IMG/VR virus record: IMGVR_UViG_3300006916_000264
Coordinates: 1-28,915 of that record
DNA from: a virus
DNA length: 28,915 nt
Reading direction: 5' to 3' (one strand)
Part shown: positions 1 through 8,612 of the stretch, one piece after another
Numbering within the stretch: position 1 is the first letter of the stretch
Layout of the letters: each line of letters begins with the position of its first letter
Made by a program: the position numbers and the translations under genes
Notes under the pieces: generated by a model
The model's input: the letters and a program-made list of their open reading frames with translations, nothing else
What the model was told of the DNA's origin: nothing
Database searches by the model: none

Positions 1-692
1 GTCCCCCCTGTGTCATTGAGGGTCAGTCGTGCACTGGTTGCGTCGGTAAGCGTCACGTTGCCACCATTGACCGTCACATCACCTGCGAAGGTGGTGTTTT
101 GGCTGCTGTCAATTGTAACAGCCGTGCTGCTGGCATTGTCGTCAATACCAGTTGATTCAAAACCGGCAATAATGCCACTCATAGTACCCCCAGACAGTGT
201 TAACTTACCGTCTAACTGAGTTTGAATAGCACTAGTAACACCGTCAACATAGTTTAGTTCAGCAGTGGTGGCAGTAACGCCGTCTAATATATTAAGTTCA
301 GCAGTGGTGGCAGTAACGCCGTCTAATATATTAAGTTCAGCAGTGGTGGCAGTAACACCATCCAGTAGGTTAAGTTCTGTTGCTGTAGCAGTTAGTGTGG
401 TAGTGCCATCATTAAGTGAACCATATACAATAGCATTTGCTTGTAATCCAGCATAACTGCTAATGGTTACGTTACCGCTTGTAGTACCTGTTTCTGTTGT
501 GTTAATAAACACAAACTGATCAGCACTTTCATCATATATTATAGCAGCATTAGTACTATCACCACGTTCTACAACTATACCTACATCTTTAGTAGGAGAA
601 CCTGTTTGACCGCTGTTTAATCTAATAAGTGGGTCAGTTATGTTAGTTACATCAAAATCAATTTGTGCTGCTTTAGGTCTAGTAAATGCCAT
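1..692 (-). CDS. Partial repeat-containing tail fibre/virion protein (C-terminus beyond the left edge)
   Basis: The reading frame opens at an ATG complementary to 690-692 (MAFTRPKAAQIDF...) and stays open for 230 codons to the left edge without a stop, so only the N-terminal part is visible. Residues about 20-80 match a module also found twice in the 1350-residue neighbour: a DPLIRL segment, GIVVERGDSTNA, then DESADQFVF and GNVTISSYA. Residues about 105-155 are 13-residue tandem repeats of the form TTAELNILDGVTA, followed by a Thr/Ser/Gly/Asp-rich stretch typical of beta-structured fibres. Such ELNxLDGVTA repeats are common in marine phage fibre proteins (family knowledge). It lies downstream of a strong intrinsic terminator and so is probably transcribed separately. 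No good Shine-Dalgarno sequence is visible. The virion location is inferred. Confidence 0.85.
   Translation of the reverse strand, partial: MAFTRPKAAQIDFDVTNITDPLIRLNSGQTGSPTKDVGIVVERGDSTNAAIIYDESADQFVFINTTETGTTSGNVTISSYAGLQANAIVYGSLNDGTTTLTATATELNLLDGVTATTAELNILDGVTATTAELNILDGVTATTAELNYVDGVTSAIQTQLDGKLTLSGGTMSGIIAGFESTGIDDNASSTAVTIDSSQNTTFAGDVTVNGGNVTLTDATSARLTLNDTGG
223..378 (-). repeat. 39-bp in-frame tandem repeat encoding TTAELNILDGVTA
   Basis: Two 39-bp units, 262-300 and 301-339, are identical. Diverged copies flank them at about 340-378 (TATELNLLDGVTA) and 223-261 (TTAELNYVDGVTS). Each unit encodes 13 residues in frame, so gain or loss of a unit would change fibre length without a frameshift. 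Confidence 0.9.
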
Positions 693-719
693 ATTTTAAG
701 AATCCTGAATATATGTTAC

Positions 720-727
720 TATTTAGC
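720..727 (-). promoter_or_regulatory. Weak late-promoter-like box (GCTAAATA) upstream of the partial fibre gene
   Basis: The minus strand reads GCTAAATA 27 nt upstream of the start at 692 and just downstream (in transcription order) of the terminator. It differs from the T4 late core TATAAATA at the first two positions, so it is a weak candidate. The same octamer lies on the plus strand at 7318-7325, just before another gene. Confidence 0.3.
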
Positions 728-761
728 AAAAAAAAATAGGGAGGACGAATCCTCCCTATTT
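726..761 (-). terminator. Rho-independent terminator after the 1350-residue fibre gene
   Basis: A perfect 12-bp inverted repeat (734-745 with 750-761) has the loop TTCG on the minus strand and is followed by a run of nine T residues (minus strand). It sits 26 nt past the stop of the 1350-codon gene. The closing stem GGGAGGA/TCCTCCC with a UUCG-type loop is a textbook strong terminator for minus-strand transcription. Confidence 0.95.
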
Positions 762-786
762 CTTGTCTTCAACTAATGCTGTAATA

Positions 787-3700
787 TTACATCATTAGGA
801 TTAGAACTTCGATAACGCCTTCGTCGCCTGTGTGGGTTTCGATTGCTTTACCGATTACTGTGCCTAGTTTTGGATCTGCCTCTGCGCGAGCGCGGCCATT
901 GCCTGCTGCTACGAGTAGATCACCTGCCTGAATTGAACCTGTAACTTTAACTGGAACACGACCAGCAAGTGCTAGGTTTACACCTTCTTGCTTGCTGTTC
1001 ATTAGGTATGCTGGATCAGTTGAAACAACACCTGCTACACTGCGTGTACCGTCAGTTTCGCAAACTGCTACTTTACCTTCACCAACAAACTCAACAACTG
1101 TACCAGCATCAATATAACTGTCACTTGCATAACGTTCTGCAAGGTCAGCGTATTGTGCCTGTGTTGCTGTACCAACAAAGCTACCAGTTGTAAGTGTAAT
1201 ACCACTGGCATCAAATACAGCGATTTCACTTCCGCCTGCGTCAATGCGTACTTTATCTTCGTCTGCACTTTCCTCAGCTTGTACAAGTGTATCACCATCA
1301 CTATCGCTGAGTGCGGTAACTGTGGTTGTGGTTGTGAACTTACGAACTTCAATTAGGTCACCAGTTGCTGGTGCTGTAGTAAATGTAAGCGTTGTGCCAC
1401 TAACACTGTAAACTTCTGTTGGCTGTTGAACAACACCGTTTAGCATTACTAGTAAACCAGCAGTTGTGTAACTGTCTGCCCCACTAAGTGAGCTAAGTGT
1501 AAATGCTGTTGTTGCGCTATCACCGTTAAATGTCTGTGATGTAGCAACTGTGAAGTCTGAGCTTAGGCTAGTCCAGGCGGTGTTGGAATAATACTCTAGG
1601 TTGTTACCTGTTGTATTATAACGGAACATGCCTGTTACTGGTGTTACAGGACGATTACTTGTTGTACCAGCTGGTAATAACATACTATCTGTTGCATCAA
1701 TCTTAAGTGTTACACCAGTTGTTGGTGTTGCACTACCAATGATTGCTGTACCAGTTGTACTAATGTTACCAGTTGTATTTGCAACAACAAACGCACCATC
1801 AACATCCATACCACCATCTAGTTGAGCTAGACCGCTTGCAGTAAGTGTTGTAACAGTAGCCGCTGCCGCTGTGTTAGCACCTAGGATACCATCAATATTT
1901 GTAGTTGTAACAGTACCTGCTGCAAAGTTACCACTTCCATCACGAACAACTGCTCTACTTGCAGTGTTTGTTGATGTAAAGATGTTTGTGTCAGCTAGAT
2001 CAACTGCAACTGTTGGATCACTACCTTCTCCTGGTGTATGTGTAACAGTAATACCTGCACCGCCAGTAATATCATCAACGTAGTTACCAGTTGTGTCTGT
2101 ACCTAGTGCAACTGAGTTAGCTGCAATTGTTGTAGAAATAGTAATACCTGCACTACCATCAAAGTTAGCAGTACCAGTTACATCACCACTTAGTGCAATT
2201 GCTCTTGCAACAGCAAGAGCTGATGCTGTACTTGCGTTACCTGTAACATTAGCTGCTGCTAGTGTGTTTGTACTTGGGTTCCAAGTTAGTGAAATATCTG
2301 TTTCAATATCCTGTGCGCCACTTTGACCATCAACAAATGTTAGATATACAGTTTCGTTTGTAGCATCATTTGCTGTTGCAGTAACTTGTGTTGCAGTACT
2401 TGCAGTACCAGTTAGGCTTGCTGTAATTGTGCCAGCACTAAAGTTACCACTGCCGTCTAGGACAACCGCTGTACTTACTGTACCATCACTGTTAAACACT
2501 GATGTATCAGTTAGGTCAACACTCAAGCTGTGAGCAATGCTCTCGCCTGTTGTTGCACCACTTGAAGCAATACCAGCACCACCTGTAATAGTAGCAACGT
2601 AGTTACCAGTTGTGTGTGTGCCAAGTGTTACAGCATTGTTTGCTAGTGCGATTGTTGCTGCACCACCTTCTGCTGTGCCATTTGTGATAGTAAACTGTGA
2701 ACTACCTGCGTCTGCAATGCTTTGTACATAGTTGCCAGTAGTATCTGTGCCTAATGCAACACTATTAGCAGCAATTGTTGTAGAAATAGTAATACCTGCA
2801 CTACCATCAAAGTTAGCAGTACCAGTTACATCACCACTTAGTGCAATTGCTCTTGCTGTTTGAAGTGCTGATGCTGTACTAGCATTACCTTCTAGAGCTG
2901 CTACAAGTGTACCACTAGTGATTGTTAAATCGCCTGTACTTGCACCTGTCGCTGATGTTGTACCAAGTGTAAACTTGTCTGCACTCTCATCCCAAGCAAA
3001 CACAGCATTGTCACCAGTTGAACCACGCTCGAAAATCAAGCCCAAGTCGTTAGCATTTGAAGTTGCTCCTGAGTTAAGTTCGATAAGTGCGTCACTGACT
3101 ACTGAGTTTGTAGTTGAAAGTGTAGTTGTTGTACCATTAACTGTTAGGTTACCAGCAACTACTAGGTTATTACTAATATTAACATCACTTGCTAGTCCAA
3201 TTTGTACTTGGTTATTTGTTACAGTAGTTGCTACTTCGTTAGCAGTACCAGCAAAAGTAAATGTATCTGTACCAACTGTAACTGTGTCTGTACCACTGTC
3301 ACCAGCAATAGCTAGTGCTGAACCACTAGATACTTCGCTATCAACATATGCTTTAGTAGCAGCGTCTTGTGCTGAAACTGGATCTGCTACGTTAGTGATC
3401 TTGTTTGCACCTGCATTAAGTGTCTGACTTGCTGCAACTGTAAAACCGCCATCAAAGTCTGCACTCTGTGTAAATGTAGCAGTGCCTACGATTGCAATAG
3501 CATCACCTGATGCATCACCTAGATTAACTGCACCATTTAGGTTAGTTGTTCCACTTGCAGTAAGGGTTGTAAATGTACCTGCTGCAGGTGTGTTTCCACC
3601 AATGATACCATCAATATTTGCAGTAATTGTACCTGCACTAAAGTTACCACTTCCATCACGAACCACTGCTCTACTTACAGTGTTTCCTGATGTAAAGATG

Positions 3701-4839
3701 TTTGTGTCAGTTAGGTCAACACTTAGGCTATGAGCAATGCTCTCGCCTGTTGTTGCACCACTTGAAGTAATACCATTGCCGCCTGTGATTGTAGCAACAT
3801 AGTTGCCAGTTGTATCTGTACCTAGTTCAACACTGTTTGCTGCAATTGTTGCATTTAGAGTAGCATTTGCTAGATCTGTAATTGTTACACTACCTGTTAG
3901 ATCGCCGCCTAGTGTGATTGTGAAATCATCAACGTTGAGATCGATGTCGTGTGTTGCATCCTGATATGTTACAGTAATACCACTTTCTGTGTTAGTAGTA
4001 GTAAACATTGCACCAACAATATCTTGAATTCTTTCTGGAACAACGTCAAGTGTTACTGCTGCATTTTCACTGCCACTGTTTGTAACTGTGATAGCACTGT
4101 TGCCTGCGTCAGCAATAGTAGCAACATAGTTACCAGTTGTGTCTGTACCTAGTGCAACACTGTTAGCAGCAATAGTTGTTGTAATACTTGCTGTGTCGCC
4201 AGCACTTGTAAATGTAGCACTACCTGTTACATCACCTGATAGTGCAACTGTAACTGAACCACTAAGTGCTGATGCTGTTGAAGCATTGCCTGTTAGTGGG
4301 CCGTTAAATGCTGTTGCATAAACTGTGCCTGCAACACCAACACCACCATCAACAATAAGTGCACCTGTTGATGTGCTTGAAGATGCAGTTGTGTCATCAA
4401 TGTTTACTGCGCCACTTGCTGTAATACTTGTTGATGTTAGTGCACCCATTTGTACTGGTGCATAACTTGAAATACTTACGTTACCTACTGTGTCTCCATC
4501 TTCTGAGCCTACATCAGCAAGTACGAACTGGTCTGCTGATTCGTCCCAAAAGAATGCTACGTTACTGCTTGATCCGCGGTCAATTAGTAAGCCTGAATCT
4601 TCAGATGGAGACCCGCTTGTTCCCTGTGCTAATACGAGCAGGGCGTCATCAACTCGTGTGTTAGTTGTACTAACCGCTGTGGTTGTACCGCTAACAGTAA
4701 GGTTTCCAGAAACAGTAAGGTCAGAACTATATGTAAGACTGTTTGCTAGTTTACCACCAGTAATGGTAGCATTAGCAATCTTATCATTAGTAACTGCCAG
4801 GTCTGTAATCTGGTTAGTCTTAATGCGTGTTATAGCCAT
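787..4839 (-). CDS. Large modular tail fibre protein, 1350 residues
   Basis: A Thr/Ser/Gly/Asn/Asp-rich protein of repeated beta-type modules, probably a trimeric long-fibre or appendage protein (inferred). Two copies of a DALLVL/DALIEL...ERGS...DESADxF module lie near residues 60-110 and 580-640. Repeats of ALSGDVTGTANF...TIAANSVALGTDTTGNYV and of GESIAHSLSVDLTDT...VVRDGSGNFSAGT fill the centre. A KITNVADPV...DAATKAYVDS segment is near residue 495. A collar-like segment (LLPAGTTSNRPVTPVTGMFRY) near 1050 is followed by a DSATTAFTLSSL...SGTTLTFTTAPATGD domain. The last 120 residues (YADLAERYASD, AGVVSTDPAYLMN, LALAGRVPVKV) form a distinct C-terminal domain that I recall from many marine phage fibres. 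A good ribosome site (GGAGG) lies about 10 nt before the ATG, and a terminator follows the stop. Receptor and attachment point are unknown. Confidence 0.85.
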   Translation of the reverse strand: MAITRIKTNQITDLAVTNDKIANATITGGKLANSLTYSSDLTVSGNLTVSGTTTAVSTTNTRVDDALLVLAQGTSGSPSEDSGLLIDRGSSSNVAFFWDESADQFVLADVGSEDGDTVGNVSISSYAPVQMGALTSTSITASGAVNIDDTTASSSTSTGALIVDGGVGVAGTVYATAFNGPLTGNASTASALSGSVTVALSGDVTGSATFTSAGDTASITTTIAANSVALGTDTTGNYVATIADAGNSAITVTNSGSENAAVTLDVVPERIQDIVGAMFTTTNTESGITVTYQDATHDIDLNVDDFTITLGGDLTGSVTITDLANATLNATIAANSVELGTDTTGNYVATITGGNGITSSGATTGESIAHSLSVDLTDTNIFTSGNTVSRAVVRDGSGNFSAGTITANIDGIIGGNTPAAGTFTTLTASGTTNLNGAVNLGDASGDAIAIVGTATFTQSADFDGGFTVAASQTLNAGANKITNVADPVSAQDAATKAYVDSEVSSGSALAIAGDSGTDTVTVGTDTFTFAGTANEVATTVTNNQVQIGLASDVNISNNLVVAGNLTVNGTTTTLSTTNSVVSDALIELNSGATSNANDLGLIFERGSTGDNAVFAWDESADKFTLGTTSATGASTGDLTITSGTLVAALEGNASTASALQTARAIALSGDVTGTANFDGSAGITISTTIAANSVALGTDTTGNYVQSIADAGSSQFTITNGTAEGGAATIALANNAVTLGTHTTGNYVATITGGAGIASSGATTGESIAHSLSVDLTDTSVFNSDGTVSTAVVLDGSGNFSAGTITASLTGTASTATQVTATANDATNETVYLTFVDGQSGAQDIETDISLTWNPSTNTLAAANVTGNASTASALAVARAIALSGDVTGTANFDGSAGITISTTIAANSVALGTDTTGNYVDDITGGAGITVTHTPGEGSDPTVAVDLADTNIFTSTNTASRAVVRDGSGNFAAGTVTTTNIDGILGANTAAAATVTTLTASGLAQLDGGMDVDGAFVVANTTGNISTTGTAIIGSATPTTGVTLKIDATDSMLLPAGTTSNRPVTPVTGMFRYNTTGNNLEYYSNTAWTSLSSDFTVATSQTFNGDSATTAFTLSSLSGADSYTTAGLLVMLNGVVQQPTEVYSVSGTTLTFTTAPATGDLIEVRKFTTTTTVTALSDSDGDTLVQAEESADEDKVRIDAGGSEIAVFDASGITLTTGSFVGTATQAQYADLAERYASDSYIDAGTVVEFVGEGKVAVCETDGTRSVAGVVSTDPAYLMNSKQEGVNLALAGRVPVKVTGSIQAGDLLVAAGNGRARAEADPKLGTVIGKAIETHTGDEGVIEVLILMM
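2123..2208. repeat. 86-bp perfect direct repeat, copy 1 (partner 2771-2856)
   Basis: This segment is identical to 2771-2856, both inside the 1350-codon fibre gene. It encodes part of the ALSGDVTGTANFDGSAGI / STTIAAN module. Synonymous positions are conserved as well, which points to recent duplication or gene conversion rather than only selection on the protein. Confidence 0.85.
2771..2856. repeat. 86-bp perfect direct repeat, copy 2 (partner 2123-2208)
   Basis: Second copy of the 86-bp identity, 648 bp from the first. The spacing is a whole number of codons (216), so recombination between the copies would delete one module in frame. Confidence 0.85.
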
Positions 4840-4999
4840 ATTTTAATTCCTCCAAGAATACATATGTATTACAGTTATTTACCAAATATTTCATGTTTTT
4901 AAGTATGTGCGCTTTATTCAGCAGAATACACTGCATAAAAAAACATTATGACAGCTATGATAAAAGGGAGATTTTTACGAGGGAGTTCGCTATTTAAAT

Positions 5000-6664
5000 T
5001 TATTTATCTTCTATAAACGTTTCGCCAGTGAGTTCTTCTAATTTTCTAATCATGCGTTCCATGTTCACACGAACTGTTTTACCAGTTCTTTTGTTTACAC
5101 TGTAATACTCCCATTCTCCGGCATCATTGTGAGGAGATATTTTAGTGACGTTTCCAGCACCATCCATAACGTGTACTTCAGCGCCCGCATCATTTTTAAC
5201 ATATACATATCCACTACTTGAGTCAGTTGTTGGATCTCCTAACTGTGTAGTCATTCTGATGCTACTGTCAACTACAACATTTCCTGTCCCTGCAGGAACA
5301 AAAACAAGGTCTGCGTTAGTTGTATTTGTAGTAATATTGTTGTCATTTATAGTAATACTGTCTACTGTAAGTTGACTTGCTGTCACACCCCCAGTAAAGT
5401 TTACTGCTGTACTAGTACTACTACCTCTTCCAGTGACTAGAGCAAGAGTATCTGAACTACTAATTGTGAGTGTGTCGTTAGTAGTTACGGTACTAACACC
5501 GCTGCCACCAAGAATAGCTAGATTTTCTCCTCTACCAATGGTTGTTGCTGTGCTCGTGTCGTCTACAAGTACCCAATTCGTTGCGTCTACATATGATTTT
5601 GTTGCAGCATCACTACCACTAACTGGTGTTGCTAGTTGTGTAATAAGGTTACTGCTAGCACTAATATTACCAGCGGGATTTAATAGTAAATCACCACCAC
5701 TTGTGCTTATTGTTTGTGTATTAATATTAATAAGATCTACATTTATTTCAGTAAACGTTCCTGTTGCTGGGGTTGTAGCGCCAATGGGTGTAGAATCAAT
5801 AGCACCACCATTTATATCAACTGTAGTAAATGTACTTGTTCCACTACTTGTAATATTTCCTGTTACGTTGCCCGTAACATTGCCAGATAAAGCACCTGTT
5901 ATTGTATCAGCATATACATTTGCCCAGGGTTTTCCCGAACTACCTATGTCATATGTACTTCCAGCATTTGGAATAATATTGCTGGTAAGGTCAGCACTAA
6001 TACTGATGCTATCTGTATCACTGTCACCAATTGTAATGTTACCGCCAATGGTAACATTGCCAGTAACATCAATATTACCACTAAAATTACCATCTTGAGC
6101 GTATATGTCTCGCCAGCGTAAACTGGCACTACCAATGTCGTTTGTTTCTGTACTGCTGGGTACAAGACTACTATCAAATCTACCAGTCACTGTTACAGTG
6201 TCTGCTGTACTATCACCAATATCAACGTTGCCTTGAAGATCTGTGTTTCCTTGTACTGTTATGTTACCAGTATATGTTCCGCTGCCTGCGCTGACGCTGG
6301 TTATAACTAATGCTCCAAGTGTAGTTGTTCCAGTAACTGCTAGAGTACCTGTTAAACTGGTGTTACCATTTACGGCCAAATTTGTTTGAATAGTAGCATT
6401 GCCAGTTACAACAGTGTTTCCAACAAACAAACTATTACTTTCTACTCTAACTTGTCCTGTTCCGTTAGGATTTAATATAAGATTACTGTTAGTAATATCA
6501 GTTGTAATAGTACTACCACTAAAGCGCAGATTACTTAAACTATCACCACCTACTTCGTTATAGAGTTCACTAAAGTTACTGTTTATTTTTTGAAAAGCAA
6601 CTCTTAGTAAATCACCTGTACCATCATCTTGGTTGGTGCCAATGTTAATTGTTTGTTTAGCCAT
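5000..6664 (-). CDS. Fibre/virion structural protein with a GTGDxLRxAFxKINxNFxELY N-terminus, 554 residues
   Basis: The N-terminus ([18 protein letters not shown], then LRVAFQKINSNFSELYNEVG) is shared with the next upstream gene, so the two are paralogues at their N-termini, which may be the particle-attachment end (inferred). The middle is beta-repeat sequence with GNVTIGGNITIGDS-like and STYDIGSSGKPWANVYADTI-like segments. A DAATKSYVDATNW segment is near residue 350, and LILNPNGTGQVRV / LVFVPAGTGNVVVDSS modules occur early and late. The C-terminus is different in character: WEYYSVNKRTGKTVRVNMER and a short charged helix. AAGGAG lies just before the ATG and overlaps the stop of the upstream gene, implying translational coupling. 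Confidence 0.8.
   Translation of the reverse strand: MAKQTINIGTNQDDGTGDLLRVAFQKINSNFSELYNEVGGDSLSNLRFSGSTITTDITNSNLILNPNGTGQVRVESNSLFVGNTVVTGNATIQTNLAVNGNTSLTGTLAVTGTTTLGALVITSVSAGSGTYTGNITVQGNTDLQGNVDIGDSTADTVTVTGRFDSSLVPSSTETNDIGSASLRWRDIYAQDGNFSGNIDVTGNVTIGGNITIGDSDTDSISISADLTSNIIPNAGSTYDIGSSGKPWANVYADTITGALSGNVTGNVTGNITSSGTSTFTTVDINGGAIDSTPIGATTPATGTFTEINVDLININTQTISTSGGDLLLNPAGNISASSNLITQLATPVSGSDAATKSYVDATNWVLVDDTSTATTIGRGENLAILGGSGVSTVTTNDTLTISSSDTLALVTGRGSSTSTAVNFTGGVTASQLTVDSITINDNNITTNTTNADLVFVPAGTGNVVVDSSIRMTTQLGDPTTDSSSGYVYVKNDAGAEVHVMDGAGNVTKISPHNDAGEWEYYSVNKRTGKTVRVNMERMIRKLEELTGETFIEDK
5001..5008 (-). promoter_or_regulatory. Candidate T4-type late promoter (GATAAATA)
   Basis: The minus strand reads GATAAATA, overlapping the stop of the 554-codon gene and about 160 nt upstream of the 1350-codon gene. 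It fits the NATAAATA pattern seen elsewhere in the window. The long leader makes it less certain than the other sites. Confidence 0.4.
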
Positions 6665-6674
6665 TGGTCACTCC

Positions 6675-7262
<588 letters not shown>

Positions 7263-7288
7263 TCATAGATCTCCTGGAACATTTTATA

Positions 7289-7296
7289 TATTTATT
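7289..7296 (-). promoter_or_regulatory. Candidate T4-type late promoter (AATAAATA)
   Basis: The minus strand reads AATAAATA 30 nt before the start of the 194-codon gene, at a spacing suitable for a short leader. The intergenic stretch 7260-7330 separates this minus-strand unit from the divergent plus-strand pair. Confidence 0.55.
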
Positions 7297-7330
7297 TACA
7301 TTTCAATCTAGCAGTGTGCTAAATATTTTT

Positions 7331-7624
7331 ATGTTGATTGGAACTGAAAGATATTTGGGTACTTTTACTAGAACTAGAAATGGTAAAAAAGAAACTGTAA
7401 AAACTATAGGTACAAAATATATTCTACGCTGTAATTCTTGTAATATAGAATTTAAGAGAACAAGCAAGGAGTACAAAAGAGGTTCTGATACACACTACTG
7501 TAAAGACTGTTATAATAAAAATCTAGCACAATCAAAAAGTGCGCTGGCAAGGAAAATAAACAATTATGTTGAAAAAATTGATGCTAGTAGTAGCAAGCCT
7601 CTGGGTAGTTTTACAATCAAGTGA
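7331..7624 (+). CDS. Small Cys-rich (zinc-ribbon-like) protein, 97 residues, unknown function
   Basis: From the ATG at 7331 the product is a basic 97-residue protein (MLIGTERYLGTFTRTRNGKK...). It has one CNSC pair near residue 36 and one CKDC pair near residue 58, a spacing that could bind a single zinc ion. The central segment YILRCNSCNIEFKRTSKEY resembles zinc-finger parts of phage DNA-binding proteins or HNH nucleases, but no HNH catalytic motif is present. The frame stays open further upstream to 7229, but that would overlap the divergent virion gene, so 7331 is preferred. There is no clear Shine-Dalgarno sequence. Its 3' end overlaps the protease gene by 59 nt in another frame. It could be a regulator or a nuclease remnant; I do not recognise it. 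Confidence 0.6.
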   Translation: MLIGTERYLGTFTRTRNGKKETVKTIGTKYILRCNSCNIEFKRTSKEYKRGSDTHYCKDCYNKNLAQSKSALARKINNYVEKIDASSSKPLGSFTIK

Positions 7625-8612
7625 TCTTTTTGGTCATAGTTTTTCTAACACTATAGAACATGTAAAAAAAAGTGTTTGTATAGTAACATTTCAACCTGGT
7701 ACTGTAGTAATAGACAGTAAAGGTGATAAAATTTTAGAAAATCCTTTTGAAGATTTTTTGAAAAAGAAAAACCAATTGGAAGGAAGTGGATTAGGTAGTT
7801 GTTTTATAATTGAAGTTGAAAATAAAAAATATATTATTACAAATGATCATGTAGCAAATAGTAGTGCTAATAGTATACTCTATATAGTTTTCTACAACGA
7901 TTTAAAAGAATACAAAGCTAAACTAGTAGGTACTGATAAAGTAAGTGACATAGCAGTGCTAGAAATGGAGGATGCCCAGGGTAAGATAAAATTGGAAACT
8001 GTACCACCTTTAGAATTAGGAAACAGTGACTTATCAAGACAGGGTGATCAAGTTTTTGCTATAGGGCATCCCATAGGACAACAATGGACAGTAACACAGG
8101 GCATAGTAAGTGCCATAAAAAAAAGAACATCAAACACCTGGCAAGAGGTAATACAAACTGACGTTAGTATTAATCAAGGAAATAGTGGTGGTCCTCTTTT
8201 TAACTCCAATGGAGAAGTTGTTGGTATCAATAGTTTTATAATAAGTCCAACAAGATCAGGCGGAAATGTTGGTATAAATTTTAGTGTTACTAGTAATAGT
8301 GCAAAATATATTATTAATACGCTAATTAAAGAAGGCAACGTTGCTAGAGGTAGATTAGGAGTAGCTTTTTCAGTAGATGTAAAACGAGGTGTTATCATAA
8401 TCAAGGACATAATAAAAGATAGCCCTATGGACAAATCAGATTTTAAAGTAAATGACATTCTGGAAAAAATTAACGGAATAGAAATAAAAACTTTAGCTGA
8501 TGTTGGTGTAGCTATGGATTATGTTAAACCCAAACAAGAAGTAGAAGTTCAGGTTTTACGAGGAGACATTAATATATTAACCACCATTGTTACAGACGAG
8601 GTTAAGTTTTAA
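7566..8612 (+). CDS. Secreted HtrA/DegP-type serine protease with a PDZ domain
   Basis: A chymotrypsin-fold serine protease of the HtrA type, 348 residues. The N-terminus (MLKKLMLVVASLWVVLQ, then SSDLFGHS) looks like a Sec signal peptide, so the product should be exported to the host periplasm or be membrane-tethered (inferred). The catalytic triad is visible: H95 in ITNDHVAN, D128 in VSDIAVLEM and S207 in GNSGGPLFN. Residues about 262-345 form one PDZ domain (GRLGVAFSV, SPMDKSDFKVNDILEKING). Classic DegP has two PDZ domains; one PDZ is DegS-like. AAGGA lies 13-14 nt before the ATG. The gene is on the plus strand inside a minus-strand fibre cluster, and its stop overlaps that of the convergent fibre gene. 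A cell-derived origin is likely. Targets could be host envelope proteins, capsular proteins or phage fibres. Confidence 0.92.
   Translation: MLKKLMLVVASLWVVLQSSDLFGHSFSNTIEHVKKSVCIVTFQPGTVVIDSKGDKILENPFEDFLKKKNQLEGSGLGSCFIIEVENKKYIITNDHVANSSANSILYIVFYNDLKEYKAKLVGTDKVSDIAVLEMEDAQGKIKLETVPPLELGNSDLSRQGDQVFAIGHPIGQQWTVTQGIVSAIKKRTSNTWQEVIQTDVSINQGNSGGPLFNSNGEVVGINSFIISPTRSGGNVGINFSVTSNSAKYIINTLIKEGNVARGRLGVAFSVDVKRGVIIIKDIIKDSPMDKSDFKVNDILEKINGIEIKTLADVGVAMDYVKPKQEVEVQVLRGDINILTTIVTDEVKF

Noticed and set aside
223-378. CRISPR array or non-coding iteron from the 39-bp repeats
   Set aside because: The units are directly adjacent without spacers and lie in frame inside a fibre gene.
5433-6098. Long plus-strand frames under the fibre genes, for example 221 codons at 5433-6098
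   Set aside because: They mirror repetitive minus-strand coding sequence, are rich in Val/Leu/Pro runs, and have no ribosome sites; they are shadows.
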